A stretch of DNA of 64,000 nucleotides from Helianthus annuus (lineage: Eukaryota > Streptophyta > Magnoliopsida > Asterales > Asteraceae), in contig NC_035434.2 of the NCBI RefSeq assembly GCF_002127325.2, positions 80,208,664-80,272,663 of the forward strand, read 5' to 3'. How positions within the stretch are numbered: position 1 is the first letter of the stretch; each line of letters opens with the position of its first letter. Positions 34,164 to 46,200 of this stretch are shown piece by piece. The notes beneath the pieces are model-generated. The model was given only the letters and a program-made list of their open reading frames with translations, ran no database searches and was not told the DNA's origin. Made by a program: the position numbers and the translations under genes.

Positions 34164-34571
34164 TGTTGATGCATGGAATGTCTGTTGACTACGTCTGCAT
34201 TACGTCATAGGTCAAGATAGGTCAACATAGGAGCTTGAAAGTCAAAATTAGGTTATTATGTTGTAGTTTCGCTTTTATGTACATGTGTAGAAGTGGTTCC
34301 GCTCATGTGTCATATATAGTTTCGCTCATAAGCGAAAGCACAGGAACTATATATAGGTAGTTGAAGCGAAACCTGATCATTAATTCAGAACGTTGGAGCG
34401 GAACCTGTGCATTGCTTTTGTAACGAAACTCTGTCACTTTAATTCAGAAAGCAATAAAAGAGAAGGAATTGAATAGGAAAAGCTGTGTAACTTCATTTAC
34501 GTTGATTCCGCCTTCGTATGTGAAGATGAACGTTCTCAACTGACTGTTTAGGGTCGGAACACGGTCCAACA
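34164..34571 (+). repeat. C1 3' LTR
   Basis: 408 bp, TGTTGATGCATGG...CCAACA. Compared with the 5' LTR it lacks about 35-40 bp in the middle and has scattered substitutions, so it aged after insertion. Followed by the TSD AAGTG. Confidence 0.92.
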
Positions 34572-34606
34572 AAGTGGCTAGCACTTCAACAAAGTGGCTA
34601 GCACTT
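34567..34606. repeat. 20-bp tandem duplication across the C1/G2 junction
   Basis: CAACAAAGTGGCTAGCACTT occurs twice in a row. The first copy spans the LTR end and TSD. The corresponding site in the right LTR of G2 (38710 onward) has a single GCTAGCACTTCAACTTAG, so the duplication happened after C1 inserted. Confidence 0.85.
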
Positions 34607-35754
34607 CAACTTAGAGAAATCTCAGAAAATCAAGTGTGGGTTTTGCAAGTGAAGGGTGGGGGGTATTTATAGGATTTCTAGACCCGTTAGGATCGTTTCT
34701 TGAAACCCGAGCTTTAATCTTGGCCCTCCACTTGGGCAAATGGTTTTGCAATACAAGGGGTAGATAAAAACCATCAAAATCCAGCCCATAGTATTGAAAA
34801 TGTTACATAAAAACCCCTGAAAAACGAGCTGGTTGCTAAAAACTAGTCTGCTGAAAAATGGGCACTTTCGCGCCACGCGAGAGGAGCACATGGTTCTTTC
34901 GCGTGGCATGAGGGAGCCTGTTTTTGGCAAAAGTTTCATTTTTGGTAGAACAGGTCCCTGCATGCTAGAAACTTGATTTTTGGCACGTTTAAGCCCCGTT
35001 AACCCCATTTCAAGGCTCTAAAATGAAGTTAAAGTATAGGGGACTTAAAATGTGCTCAAAAATATCCCAGATGTCGGCTCGTTTGGTCGTACGGTTGCGT
35101 TGTTCTGTAAATTACGGCGGAAGTCGTAACGAACTCAAAAACGATCCAAATTAAGCGACGAATGGAATTTTATCATGCCGATCACTAAAACATAATATTT
35201 TAATGATTACATATATTTTTGGATGTCGGATGTATTCAGAATGTAAGTTATGCGTGAAAATGCAAACTTGTGCACTTTTTGACGCTTTTAGTCCCTATTG
35301 ATCAATAAAGTTTATTTTTGCGCACCAAACACCTCAAAGCATATTTATAAGCTATGTAAAGGATATTTAGGGCATATTAAACTTATGATCAAGTTCCGGA
35401 AGGTTCGTTACTATACAAATCGGTATAGTTTCGTAGTTTGACATAATTAGTCCCTGCGATCGAACAAACTTGATTTCAACACACCAAACCATCCAAAACT
35501 TATTTCTAAGTTATGTGGAGGTTATTTAAGGTATGTTAAGCCTATTTCACTATTCTGGAGTGTTTGTTACATTAAACTGGTTATATTTACGCATCAGTGC
35601 GCGTATAACCTTCCAAAAAGTGATTTAGAGCTTGAAATCGGACAAGAATTGATATGTGCAAATGATACACATACTTTTACAAATCCCAAGTATTAAATAC
35701 AATATTTCATTGGTTTGGCATTTGTTTGATGGTTGAAGTGACACAGGTGTCACA
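34577..35754 (-). repeat. G2 left (3') LTR, second part
   Basis: Continues the G2 LTR after C1 and matches 38715-39872. A minus-strand TATAAATA (34664-34671, also 38782-38789) is a possible core promoter. Ends GTGTCACA next to the polypurine tract of the interior. Confidence 0.88.
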
Positions 35755-36346
35755 GTCTCCCCTACTTTAGGAAATTTGGTCCCGAAATTTAATTATAGAG
35801 GAAACTTTGTGAAGATGGCTGTGACGGTTTCGCTTTCAAATAAATCCATTGAACCCTTAAGTAAAAATCTGGGCCATGTTAGGATTCTTAGCGAAATTGT
35901 CAACCATCAAAGTGAAGTCCTTGTAGTAACAAAACATGGGGTTTCGAACTACGGACGAAAGAACGTTTCTCATGAAGACTTATCATAGGAAACTTGTGTG
36001 TGCATGAAATCAGAATTGGGGAGTGTAAGATAAAATGACATCAGTCAAGGTCCAAGACTTCTCCCGTATCATTACTCTTGTCACTATAGGTCTTAACACA
36101 TGACAAAACTTCTTGTGGTTTCTGTGCACTGAATTCCATAATTATGTAGGCCTCCATAATTACGTAATTCCTTGCACAGTCTGCACAGTTCATTTCATAA
36201 TGCGTAGGGGAAAAATCAATTGAAAAAACAAGAATCGACTTGACTAGACCACCAAAGGATCTTTTCAACTAGATCAACGAACGACCCTTTTACCTAGATC
36301 AACACATGATCTTCTTAACTAGACCGTCGTACGATCTCCTTAAATA
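35755..36346 (-). other. G2 interior remnant
   Basis: About 590 bp. The left edge is a minus-strand polypurine tract and an AAATTTCGGGACCAAATTTCC phrase like that at the 3' end of chromovirus interiors. No capsid, protease or polymerase motif on either strand. The small ORFs (35776-35988, 36041-36268) have no domain. The primer-binding site expected at the right edge is missing, together with about 10 bp of the right LTR. Confidence 0.7.
36245..36346. repeat. About 26-bp tandem repeat at the inner edge of the G2 right LTR
   Basis: Four imperfect units of the form CTAGATCAACGAACGACC plus TTTTAC, with GATCTTCTTAA variants. It abuts the truncated LTR edge. Confidence 0.6.
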
Positions 36347-39300
36347 GACCACGTAAAACAACAAAACATGGCGGAAACGTCGGGGAGTGTTGTAACAGAA
36401 TCATTGTTTCACAACCATGGAATAAATAATTTTGTTTTATTGAATAAATGAACTCATTGTTTTAATACAATCAAATAAGTACAACTATTATCTTTCAAGT
36501 TTTAAAGTCGCTAAGGCACGGGTCCATCCTAAGTGTAGCATATATCATCAATCATCACAGAGCAGTACCTGAAACATGTGTAAAAATAGGTACGTTAGCA
36601 TAAAAATGCCTATGAGATACATAGATTTTATTGTATTTAGGATTCATGACTTATGAGTTTAAAGAAAAAGTTCTAATAAAAGTAGTCATGATCCTTGTAA
36701 AAGGTTTTCTTTTATAAATCATACTAAAATTTATAAGAAATCAGATGATATAAAATAATAATACATAGGTAATTAAATAACTAAGTAAAATGAGTTTGTA
36801 TAAAATATATGGTTTGAAAAACAATATTTTGATAAAAAGGTTTATAGTATATATGAAAATATACTTTGGTTTTAAGAAAGTCGAATAAGTAATATATTAA
36901 AATATATTTTAGTTCCAAAATTGTTAACCCAAGTGTACTAAATAACGCCACGGTATGTAATGTGATGAAAACACTTATATATAAGAAGTACCAGCGGCGT
37001 ATCTATCATGTTTTCATCATATTACACCCGTCCCGTTATCTAAACACTAACCAAAAACCAGTCGTTAAGTAAATAGTATATTAAATATACTTTAGTTGTT
37101 TAAATAAATAAATTTTCAGTAGTATATCAAAAGTTTACTTTGGATTTATAAATAACATATTAAACTATGCTTTGGATTTGAAAATAACATATTAAAACTA
37201 TGCTTTGGATTATGAAAATAACATATCAAACTATGTTTTAATGATTAACAAAATATATGTTGGTTTTTGTACAATATCCCATATGAGAGCATATCAAACT
37301 ATACTTTTGGGAGTATAACTTAATATACAAAAATAATGTGATTTAAGAATTCATTCAGACCTAGTGCATCAAAATACACCTTTGAGACTATAGAAATACC
37401 ACAAAGGCAATCCCTATTTGGATGGAGCAACAAATTGGATTCAGACATTCCATGACAACAGGAATGGGGTGTCAAATCCTATAGCGTTATATGATACTAC
37501 CAAACGGTCTGGTGAACAAAATAAGTACTATTCCAAACATTTATTTTAGAATCTTTGAAAAATTAGAGTTTAAATCATAAATAATCATTTAGTTTGTAAA
37601 AAGATAAGTACAAATATGTATAATCAATTATTCTTTTGAAAACATGAAAATAACAGATAGGTACACATGCCTCACCCCAAAACAGTTTGAAAACAGTAAA
37701 AAAGGGGACTATGTACTCACTTGAGAGTGCTTAGAAGTCTTGAACAACTACCAAGCAAGCTAGAGGAGTCCCGGAATCAAACGGCACCTAGTATAGGTAA
37801 CTACATAAATAAACCGGACCTAAATCGGAAGATCGGATAGGATGAGGTCTCGTAAACCAAATGAGTGTGGGAACTCATATGATATGGTTTAACAAGGCCT
37901 ACATACTAAAAGGAAACCTAACCTAAGTGCTTACGACCCATTACGACCCGTTTAGGTAGCTTGCGCTACTTTAACGCGTCGTTCGCGTAAAACGCGTTCG
38001 GACCGCCTAACTAGTCCTATGACAAGTATTATATGCCTAAACATGTTTAATTATGTTTCATAATCAGTTAAGTGATAAAAGTTTGGGTTACATATGCTTA
38101 AACATAAATTATGCATAAAAAGGGTATTTTGGTAATTTTCCCGAGGCATATAAACTACGTATCATATGACTAACTAAACGAAGTCACCATAATGTATAAC
38201 CTCGGAAGGTTATTCCCTATACCACTATGGTCACCAAATGTGTTTGGTCAGATCCTATAGATCGACCAAATGGGTCTAGTTCGTAGGTCTAAGCGGGTGT
38301 TTAATCCGCTTGACTTACGACTCTACACAAGCACTAAACTAAAAAGTGACGAGCTAAACATGCTAAAACATGTTTAGTTAAGTTAGAAAACAGGTTTGGT
38401 ATCAAAACAAACGGTTTTGATACCTATAAGTAGCTTGGTTACAAAATACGCGAGAATACGCATTTTGGCCGAAGCTACGACTCGTCACTGAGCCTAGATA
38501 ACGTGGTAATCAGTAGGTATAGTCACTAGGGACTATGACCATCGTGATTATGCTCACATTATGAAGTTCAAACGAACTTCGCGTTAACCATACACTGGTC
38601 AAAGCAGCAAACGCAGTTTGACATTAACGATAAAAACGAATGAAAAGAACGAAAGAATACTTACAAAAGGTCCCCGCAAGCTTTGATTTCCCAAGTATTC
38701 TCAGGTATGAAGTGGCTAGCACTTCAACTTAGAGAAATCTCAGAAAATCAAGTGTGGGTTTTGCAAGTGAAGGGTGGGGGGTATTTATAGGATTTCTAGA
38801 CCTGTTAGGATCGTTTCTTGAAACCCGAGCTTTAATCTTGGCCCTCCACTTGGGCAAATGGTTTTGCAATACAAGCGGTAGATAAAAACCATCAAAATCC
38901 AGCCCATAGTATTGAAAATGTTACATAAAAACCCCTGAAAAACGAGCTGGTTGCTGAAAACTAGTCTGCTGAAAAAGGGCACTTTCACGCCACGCGAGAG
39001 GAGCACATGGTTCTTTCGCGTGGCATGAGGGAGCCTGTTTTTGGCAAAAGTTTCATTTTTGGCAGAACAGGTCCCTGCATGCCAAAAACTTGATTTTTGG
39101 CACGTTTAAGCCCCGTTAACCCTATTTCAAGGCTCTAAAATGAAGTTAAAGTATAGGGGACTTAAAATGTGCTCAAAAATATCCCGTATGTCGGCTCGTT
39201 TGGTCGTACGGTTGCGTTGTTCGGTAAATTACGACGGAAGTCGTAACGAACGCAAAAACGATCCAAATTAAGCGACGAATGGAATTTTATCATGCCAATC

Positions 39301-39872
39301 ACTAAAACATAATATTTTAATGATTACATAAATTTTTGGATGTCCGGATGTATTCAGAACATAAGTTATGCGTGAAAATGCAAACTTGTGCACTTTTTGA
39401 CGCTTTTAGTCCTTATTGATCAATAAAGTTTATTTTTGCGCACCAAACACCTCAAAGCCTATTTATAAGCTATGTAAAGGATATTTAGGGCATATTAAAC
39501 TTATGATCAAGTTCCGGAAGGTTCGTTACTATACAAATTGGTATAGTTTCGCAGTTTGACACAATTAGTCCCTATGATCGAACAAACTTGATTTCAACAC
39601 ACCAAACCATCCAAAACTTATTTCTATGTTATGTGGAGGTTATTTAAGGTATTTTAAGCCTATTTCACTATTCCGGAGTGTTTGTTGCATTAAACTGGTT
39701 ATATTTACGCATCAGTGCGCGTATAACCTTCCAGAAAGTGATTTAGAGCTTGAAATCGGACAAGAATTGATATGTGCGAACGATACACATACTTTTACAA
39801 ATCCCAAGTATGAAATACAATATTTCATTGGTCTAGAATTTGTTTGATGGTTGAAGTGACACAAGTGTCACA
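36347..39872 (-). repeat. G2 right (5') LTR
   Basis: 3526 bp, uninterrupted. It is the reference copy for the split left LTR and shows the empty C1 target at 38710-38714. Followed by the TSD GTGGG. It contains a palindrome-rich stretch (ACGCGTCGTTCGCGT, about 37974) and the AT-rich tandem repeats. Confidence 0.92.
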
Positions 39873-40309
39873 GTGGGTGGCTATGATTCTCGGCCGACTT
39901 CAAGAGGAGAGGGAGAGAGATGAAATTTTAGTTGTGTTGTTTGTGAAGTGATGATAATGATCTTGGATGTAAACTTATAATACACTTTAGTGCTTTAACC
40001 AATATATAATGTGCTCACTAGATATCAAACGCAAGAGATTAAAATATTCAAGAATCTAAGGGTGTGTCCCCTTGGGGGACCGATTCGGTCAGGGGGGGGG
40101 GGTATTTTGTTTGTTTTCAACCAAATAGTTAGTGTTTAGTTAAGATAGTTAGGAACTTAAATAAGTTACTAGTGTGTAGTGTTTTGTAACGGGTGTTAGG
40201 GTGTTTGGGGACCCTAACTAGCTCAGAAAAGGAAAAACAATGTCATTGTCAATATTTTTATGTTCCGGGTAAAGTTCGGTTGTTCGGTTGGATACTGATC
40301 CATTAAAGT
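39873..40309. other. Unassigned sequence between G2 and C2, possibly the rest of the G0 LTR
   Basis: No ORF or recognisable domain. By the nesting logic it should continue from 3722, the G2 target. It has a 10-base G run near 40092. C2 appears to start at 40310. Confidence 0.4.
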
Positions 40310-40768
40310 TGTTGGTGCACTACATCTGTCGACTTCATCTTGTATCGAGTCTTAGATTGCATTGTATAGATTAGGGCACGTTTTACGAGAAAATAGGAAG
40401 TTGTTAGATAGTTATATGCTGATTTCGCTGCTAGGGTTGTTTTAGAGGTGATTTCGCCCCAAAGTGTCAGTTAGGTGATTTCGGGCGAAATCACATGGAG
40501 GTGATTTCGCTCCTGATGGTCTGTGCATGTTCGGGCGAAATCAGGAACCTAAAAATAGGTCATCCTGAGCGAAATCAAGTAACTGTTGCCTTGTATTCCA
40601 CGCCGAAGTGCTGCCGATGTGAAGACTGAGTGTAATTGCTTTCAGATCAATACAATCAGTGGTTAAAGTGAAGAATCAGCTATTTCTAGCTTTGTTTCTT
40701 GTTTTCCGCACCTGAAACAGAGTAAAACTCCTCTGAACGACTCATTCGGGTCAGATCACGATCCTACA
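40310..40768 (+). repeat. C2 5' LTR
   Basis: The start is chosen because TGTTGGTGCACTACATCTGT resembles the first bases of the C1 LTR. Ends GATCCTACA two bases before the primer-binding site. 459 bp, close to C1 (449). Contains GATTTCGCTCC motifs in sense and GGGCGAAATCA in antisense. The left border is not verified by a second copy. Confidence 0.65.
40475..40494. repeat. Perfect inverted repeat in the C2 LTR
   Basis: GTGATTTCGGGCGAAATCAC, 9-bp arms around GG, built from one sense and one antisense copy of the TTTCG motif. Confidence 0.85.
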
Positions 40769-40770
40769 AT

Positions 40771-40782
40771 TGGTATCAGAGC
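40771..40782 (+). other. C2 primer-binding site
   Basis: TGGTATCAGAGC, two bases after the LTR end, complementary to initiator tRNA-Met. Confidence 0.88.
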
Positions 40783-40880
40783 TTAGGAGGAGGAGTTCTG
40801 CAGAGATTAGCTGGAATTCATCAAGTTTTCTTTCTTCTACACCTTCTTTCTTCACCAGAACGAGATTTACCGGACAAAAC

Positions 40881-43198
40881 TGTCACACCCCCAAAATCCA
40901 CCTGCGGATAGCACCCGCTTCGAGGGCGTGACTGACCAGGATCCAGCCACCAATTATACTGAATAATTAAGTTGATAACAAAAGTAATACTTACTAACCA
41001 TAAGATTAGCAAATATCCAGTTCAGAGTTTAAGGTTTTAAGTTCAAACAGTTAATAAGTAGCGGAAGCATAAGTAAAGTAGTTTAAACAAAGTTCATAAT
41101 TCAAAATAAGGTAACACCCAACACGAGGGTGAACAGACACTACACGTTCCCAAGCAGCAAGCTCCTTCTCACGGGTTACCTGCAAAGCATGCAGTAAGGG
41201 GTCAACAATAATGCTGAGTGAGTTCACTAGTTGTCCAGTTTTAATTACCAAAAACTTGTTTCACCGGTTAATTTATCCGTTTATACATGCCATGGGGAGC
41301 TACCCCAAAAGTTAGCGACTAAACTGTTTTTCCAATACCGAACACTAGGTAACCGTTGCGTTTCCGCAGGATGCCCCGATGTCAATGTTCTGTCATCATT
41401 GACGGATGTCTGAGTACATTAGTTCACGACCGATCCCAAACCAGGGCACGGTGTGAGGCTGGTAAACACCTAAATAGCGCTATCAACTAATAACCCGTTC
41501 GCCTGATCCCGGCGACTAATCGGTATTTGTAGTAGGGACTTGAGTGATAGAGTATCGTTTAGTGCCGTTAGTTGCAATCCGTATAAACAGTAATTAACCA
41601 AAAGGTCTCCCAATACCAGGGAAGGAAAAGTAAGTTTTGTTCCCATAACTAGGGAAGGTATGTAAATGGTATCCCCTTTTACCAGGGGATAGGGTTGTTC
41701 TAGTCTCGTGTCCCAAACCACCGGGACGCATGCTTTTAAGTTGTGAACTCACCTTGGGTTGCTCGGTAGATTTGGGTTACTTGGTCAAACACGCTGGTCA
41801 CCACGTCCTAACATGGTTACCGGTATAGGTCAGGTTCGGTATACAAGCATTCACGTAAAACACATACTGGCACGTAACATACATACAAATAAGCAGTCGT
41901 TGGGTTATTGGGCCGGCCTAAACAATTAAGCAGTCAACAGCAACACATAATCCAGTCAACAGATAGCCCAAGTTAACACATATCGGCCCAAAAACCAAAA
42001 TGGATAGCCCACTCGCAACCAGAAGATCTCGAGTCGCAACCAGGTGGTCTCGGCTTGTCACGTTATGGTTGCGAGTCGCAACCGTGGTCTCGAGTTGTCA
42101 CGTTTTGGTTGCGAGTCGCAACCGTCGTAGTCTCGAGTCGCAATCGTGTGGTTTCGACTTGTCATGCTATGGTTGCGAGTCGCAACTGCGTGGTCTCGAG
42201 TTGGAATGCTGTGGTTGCGAGTCGTAATATGTCCCTTTCATGTACACGTGATGATGCAGATATGACAGTCCAAATTGTACCAAGAATTCAGGCCCAGATT
42301 AGGAAACAACCAATAATATTTCACTAACACTTTTCCTAATCTGCCCATATACAACAATAGATCAAACATTACCATTTTAAAATCTTCAAACTATCTTCAA
42401 CAAGTTCATCAAGTTCATAGTTTTTCTAGGGTTTTCATGTTAATCATAACCATGCATTTTGAACCAAAAATCATATATTTCAAACAAGATTGTCATGTAA
42501 GAACAAGAAACATATTATTTGGAGCCGAAATCTTAAGTCTAGCAACATCATTTTGCAAGAATAATAAAGCATAATATGTTTGGCTATGAACACTTTTAAA
42601 CTACCCTTTTTCTTGCCATTTAAACATGTTATCACATATATTCAATTTCACAAATCATCCTAAATTCATACATAACACTATGAACCAAGCATACAAGTCC
42701 ATTCAACATAACATAAATCCTATGCACAAGGATAATACTAACCGGTTGTGAAGAAGAAGAAGGAGCCGAAAACAAAGAGAAAGGAACCGAGAAGATGGAG
42801 TGTCCGAGTGATGATCTTGACCGAGTTTCTTGTCCGAAATCCTTGAGCTTGGACCGAGATTTGGAAGAGTTTGGATGTTGTTTTGGGGTTTTCTAGTTGA
42901 GGGGGATTAGAAGTGTGTGTGTTTGTTGTTTGTGTAAAATGAAGGAAATAAGGAAAGGTGGGATATATATACAAGGGGTGGTTTTCGGGTTGGGCTTGGG
43001 GTTTCGGCCCAAACCGGTTACGACCCAAAGGCCCACTCGCAACCGGGTGGTTGCGAGTCGTGGTCTCGACTCTCATACACACATATATATATTACATACA
43101 TATCGCACATAACATGTAAAAGTCACATTTTCATTTAATAATATTTATATACACAAAATATTACAAGGTGTTCGTTCGGAAAAACCTCGAGTGTCACA
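40881..43198 (-). repeat. G3 left (3') LTR
   Basis: 2318 bp, TGTCACACCCCC...GTGTCACA on the plus strand. Near-identical to 48194-50512 and includes the GGTTGCGAGTCGCAACC cluster. Confidence 0.95.
41995..42240. repeat. Palindromic GGTTGCGAGTCGCAACC cluster in the G3 LTR
   Basis: GGTTGCGA and TCGCAACC arms recur four or more times with interspersed TCTCGAG palindromes, and once more near 43040. The copy in the other LTR is at 49308-49555. It produces arginine-rich chance ORFs on the plus strand. Confidence 0.85.
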
Positions 43199-43290
43199 TT
43201 ATCCCCAAGTTTTAAGAACTTTCGTCCCGAAAGTTGAAGCAGCCACTGCCAAGCTAGCGTGTTTCAACGGGGTGTCACATCATCCCCCCG
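43199..43290 (-). other. G3 polypurine tract and short 3' untranslated region
   Basis: On the minus strand ACTTGGGGATAA (43199-43210) directly precedes the 3' LTR, the same tract as in G1. Upstream is a CGGGACGAAAG phrase; a related CGGGACGAAATTCC overlaps the end of pol. Confidence 0.85.
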
Positions 43291-46200
43291 TTAGTTTGGA
43301 ATTTCGTCCCGAAATTCGGTTGTAGCTTCAGTGCTGGGGTTTTCGTTTGGGAACAACTGGGGATACTTGGACTTCATCTGGTCCTCCCGCTCCCAGGTAA
43401 ACTCTGGGCCGCGTCGTGAGTTCCAACGAACTCGCACAAGGGGTATCTGGCTACGTTTGAGGGTTTTGATCTCTCGATCCATGATCTCAATCGGTTCCTC
43501 AGTAAAGTGTAGCTGTTCATCAATAGTGAGTTCCTTAAAAGGAATCACAAGTGTTTCATCCGACAAACACTTCTTTAGGTTAGATACGTGAAATACGTTG
43601 TGTACCGCGCTCAGCTCCGCAGGCAGGTTCAATCTATAAGCAACCTTACCGATTTTCTCGGTAATTTCGAATGGTCCAACATATCGTGGATTCAGCTTGC
43701 CTCGTTTACCAAAACGAACCACACCCTTCCAGGGTGAGACTTTAAGTAGAACCCGGTCCCCGACCTGGAATTCTAGCGGTTTCCTACGCTTGTCAGCGTA
43801 GCTCTTCTGACGGTCACGAGCTGCCGCCATGCGTTGCCTGATCTGTGAAATCTTTTCCGTTGTATCTACCACTAGTTCTGGGCCTGTGAGTTGACTATCA
43901 CCGACTTCCGCCCAGCAAAGAGGTGATCGGCATTTACGACCGTACAATGCCTCAAAAGGTGCCGCCTGAATGCTAGTGTGATAGCTGTTGTTGTAGGAGA
44001 ATTCCACCAGCGGTAGATGCTTCTCCCAGTTCTTGCCAAAATCGATCACACATGCTCTAAGCATGTCTTCCAGGGTTTGGATGGTGCGTTCGGACTGCCC
44101 ATCCGTTTGCGGGTGGTAAGCGGTGCTCATGTCCAAACGTGAGCCAAAGCATTTGTGCATAGCTTGCCACAACTCGGAAGTAAAACGAGCGTCTCGGTCA
44201 GAAATAATAGAAGTTGGCACCCCGTGCCTGGAGACTACTTCCTTTAAATAGATTTCTGCCAAGGTTGAGAACTTGTCTGTTTCCTTAATGGCCAGAAACT
44301 GTGCAGACTTAGTCAATCGGTCTACTATCACCCAAATAGTATCATTCCCGCGTTGAGATCTAGGTAGTCCCGTCACAAAATCCATGGAAATCTGCTCCCA
44401 TTTCCACTTTGGGATTTCCGGTTGCTGGAGTAAGCCTGCTGGTTTCTGATACTCGATCTTGACTCTTGCGCAGGTCAAACATTTGCCAACGTAGGCTGCT
44501 ATGTGGGCTTTCATGCCAGGCCACCAGTATGTGGTTCTTAAGTCGTGGTACATCTTATCTGAACCAGGATGTACTGAATAACGGGACTTATGGGCTTCGT
44601 CCATCACAAGCTCTCGTAAATCCCCGTAAAGTGGGACCCAAATGCGCCCTGCCACATAGTAGGCGCCGTCTTCTTTCTGTTCTAGTTGTTGTCTCGATCC
44701 TCGCAGGGACTCAGCCCTGATGTTTTCCGGTTTCAGAGCTTCGATCTGGGCATTTCGAATCTGGGTAGGGAGACTAGACTGGATGGTAAGTTGTAATGCT
44801 CGCACGCGCTTTGGTATAGTGTCTTTTCGGCTGAGGGCGTCTGCCACAACATTGGCCTTGCCCGGATGATACTTGATGGCGCATTCATAATCATTCAAAA
44901 GTTCGACCCATCGACGTTGTCGCATGTTTAATTCCTTTTGCTTGAAAATATGTTCGAGACTCCTGTGATCGGTGTAAATGGTGCACTTGGTACCGTACAG
45001 GTAATGTCTCCATATCTTAAGCGCAAATATCACCGCTCCTAGTTCCAAGTCGTGTGTTGTGTAGTTCCTTTCGTGTGTCTTGAGTTGTCGAGATGCATAG
45101 GCAATAACTTTCTCGCGTTGCATCAACACGCAACCGAGCCCATGAATAGACGCATCGCAGTAAACCACAAAGTCGTTCGTCCCTTCAGGTAACGAGAGAA
45201 TAGGAGCACTGCAGAGGTTATCCTTAAGCCTCTGAAACGCGGTTTCCTGAGCTTCACCCCACTTATAAACCATACCCTTCTGAGTAAGTGCCGTGAGAGG
45301 CTGAGCGATCTTTGAAAATCCCATGATAAATCTTCGATAGTATCCCGCTAGTCCTAAGAATTGGCGGACTTCAGTCGGAGTCTTAGGGGTAGGCCAATTC
45401 TTTATAGAGTCGATCTTTGCAGGGTCGACGTGAATTCCATCTTTGTTAACCACGTGTCCAAGGAAATGGACTTCTCGAAGCCAGAAGTCGCATTTCGAGA
45501 ACTTGGCATACAGTTGCTCATTGCGAAGGAGTTCGAGGATAAGGCGCAGGTGCTGTTCATGCTCTTCCTGACTTTTCGAGTAGATCAAGATGTCGTCTAT
45601 AAACACGATCACAAATTTGTCGAGGTAGGGTTTGCACACTCGGTTCATAAGATCCATGAATACTGCAGGGGCGTTGGTCATTCCAAAGGGCATAACGAGG
45701 AATTCATAATGACCATAACGAGTTCTGAATGCAGTCTTGGAAATATCTTCATTACGGACCCTTAACTGATGGTAGCCTGATCGCAGGTCAATCTTAGAAT
45801 AGTAGCTCGATCCTTGCAATTGATCGAATAGGTCGTCGATTCGAGGGAGAGGGTAACGATTCTTGATGGTGACCTTGTTCAACTCACGATAGTCAATGCA
45901 CATTCGGAACGTGCCATCCTTCTTCTTAACAAAGAGTACCGGTGCTCCCCAGGGCGATGAACTAGGGCGGATAAATCCTTTATCCAATAGTTCTTGTAGT
46001 TGCGTCGAGAGTTCCTTCAATTCTGCGGGGGCTAGACGGTAAGGTGCACGAGCTATAGGCGCTGCTCCGGGAGCTAGCTCGATTTGGAATTCGACCTGAC
46101 GATGGGGAGGGAGTCCAGGTAATTCCTCAGGAAATACCTCGGGGTAGTCACGCACTACTGGAAAGTCTTCAATCCTCTTTTCCTTTTCCTGCGTGTTGGT

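Larger units (their letters stand above)
6107..34571 (+). mobile_element. C1: Ty1/copia element, Sirevirus-like, carrying two nested insertions
   Basis: The 5' LTR (6107-6555) and 3' LTR (34164-34571) are related copies starting TGTTGATGCATGG and ending CCAACA. The TSD AAGTG is at 6102-6106 and 34572-34576. The order is LTR, tRNA-Met primer-binding site, repetitive leader, very long gag, then protease-integrase-RT-RNase H, the copia order. A long 3' non-coding region with several polypurine runs follows, and is interrupted by G1 (15284-25662) and T1 (25715-33518). Long gag and repeated polypurine tracts fit Sireviruses, but the lineage call is tentative. Coding regions carry stops and frameshifts, so the element is defective. 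Confidence 0.9.
3723..39872 (-). mobile_element. G2: long-LTR gypsy-type element with almost no interior
   Basis: Two direct copies of a roughly 3.5 kb sequence, 3723-6106 plus 34577-35754 (left) and 36347-39872 (right), flank only about 590 bp. Both outer ends abut GTGGG (3718-3722 and 39873-39877), a 5-bp target site duplication, so the whole unit inserted as one element. Orientation is minus, because the inner border of the left copy reads on the minus strand as a polypurine run (AAGTAGGGGAGACTG) leading into TGTGACAC. No gag or pol is recognisable. The element is split by the later insertion of C1. It may be a deletion derivative or a non-autonomous family. Confidence 0.85.

Noticed and set aside
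35776..36268. Small ORFs in the G2 interior as possible residual gag
   Set aside because: No capsid, zinc knuckle or protease signature on either strand.
39873..40309. Start of the C2 LTR near 40060 at TGTGTCCCC
   Set aside because: TGTTGGTGCACTAC at 40310 resembles the C1 LTR start and gives a length close to C1; the earlier point has no such support.
41995..42327. Overlapping arginine/serine-rich ORFs in the G3 LTR, repeated at 49314-49641
   Set aside because: They are translations of the palindromic GGTTGCGAGTCGCAACC repeats in a non-coding LTR, with no domain and shifted frames.
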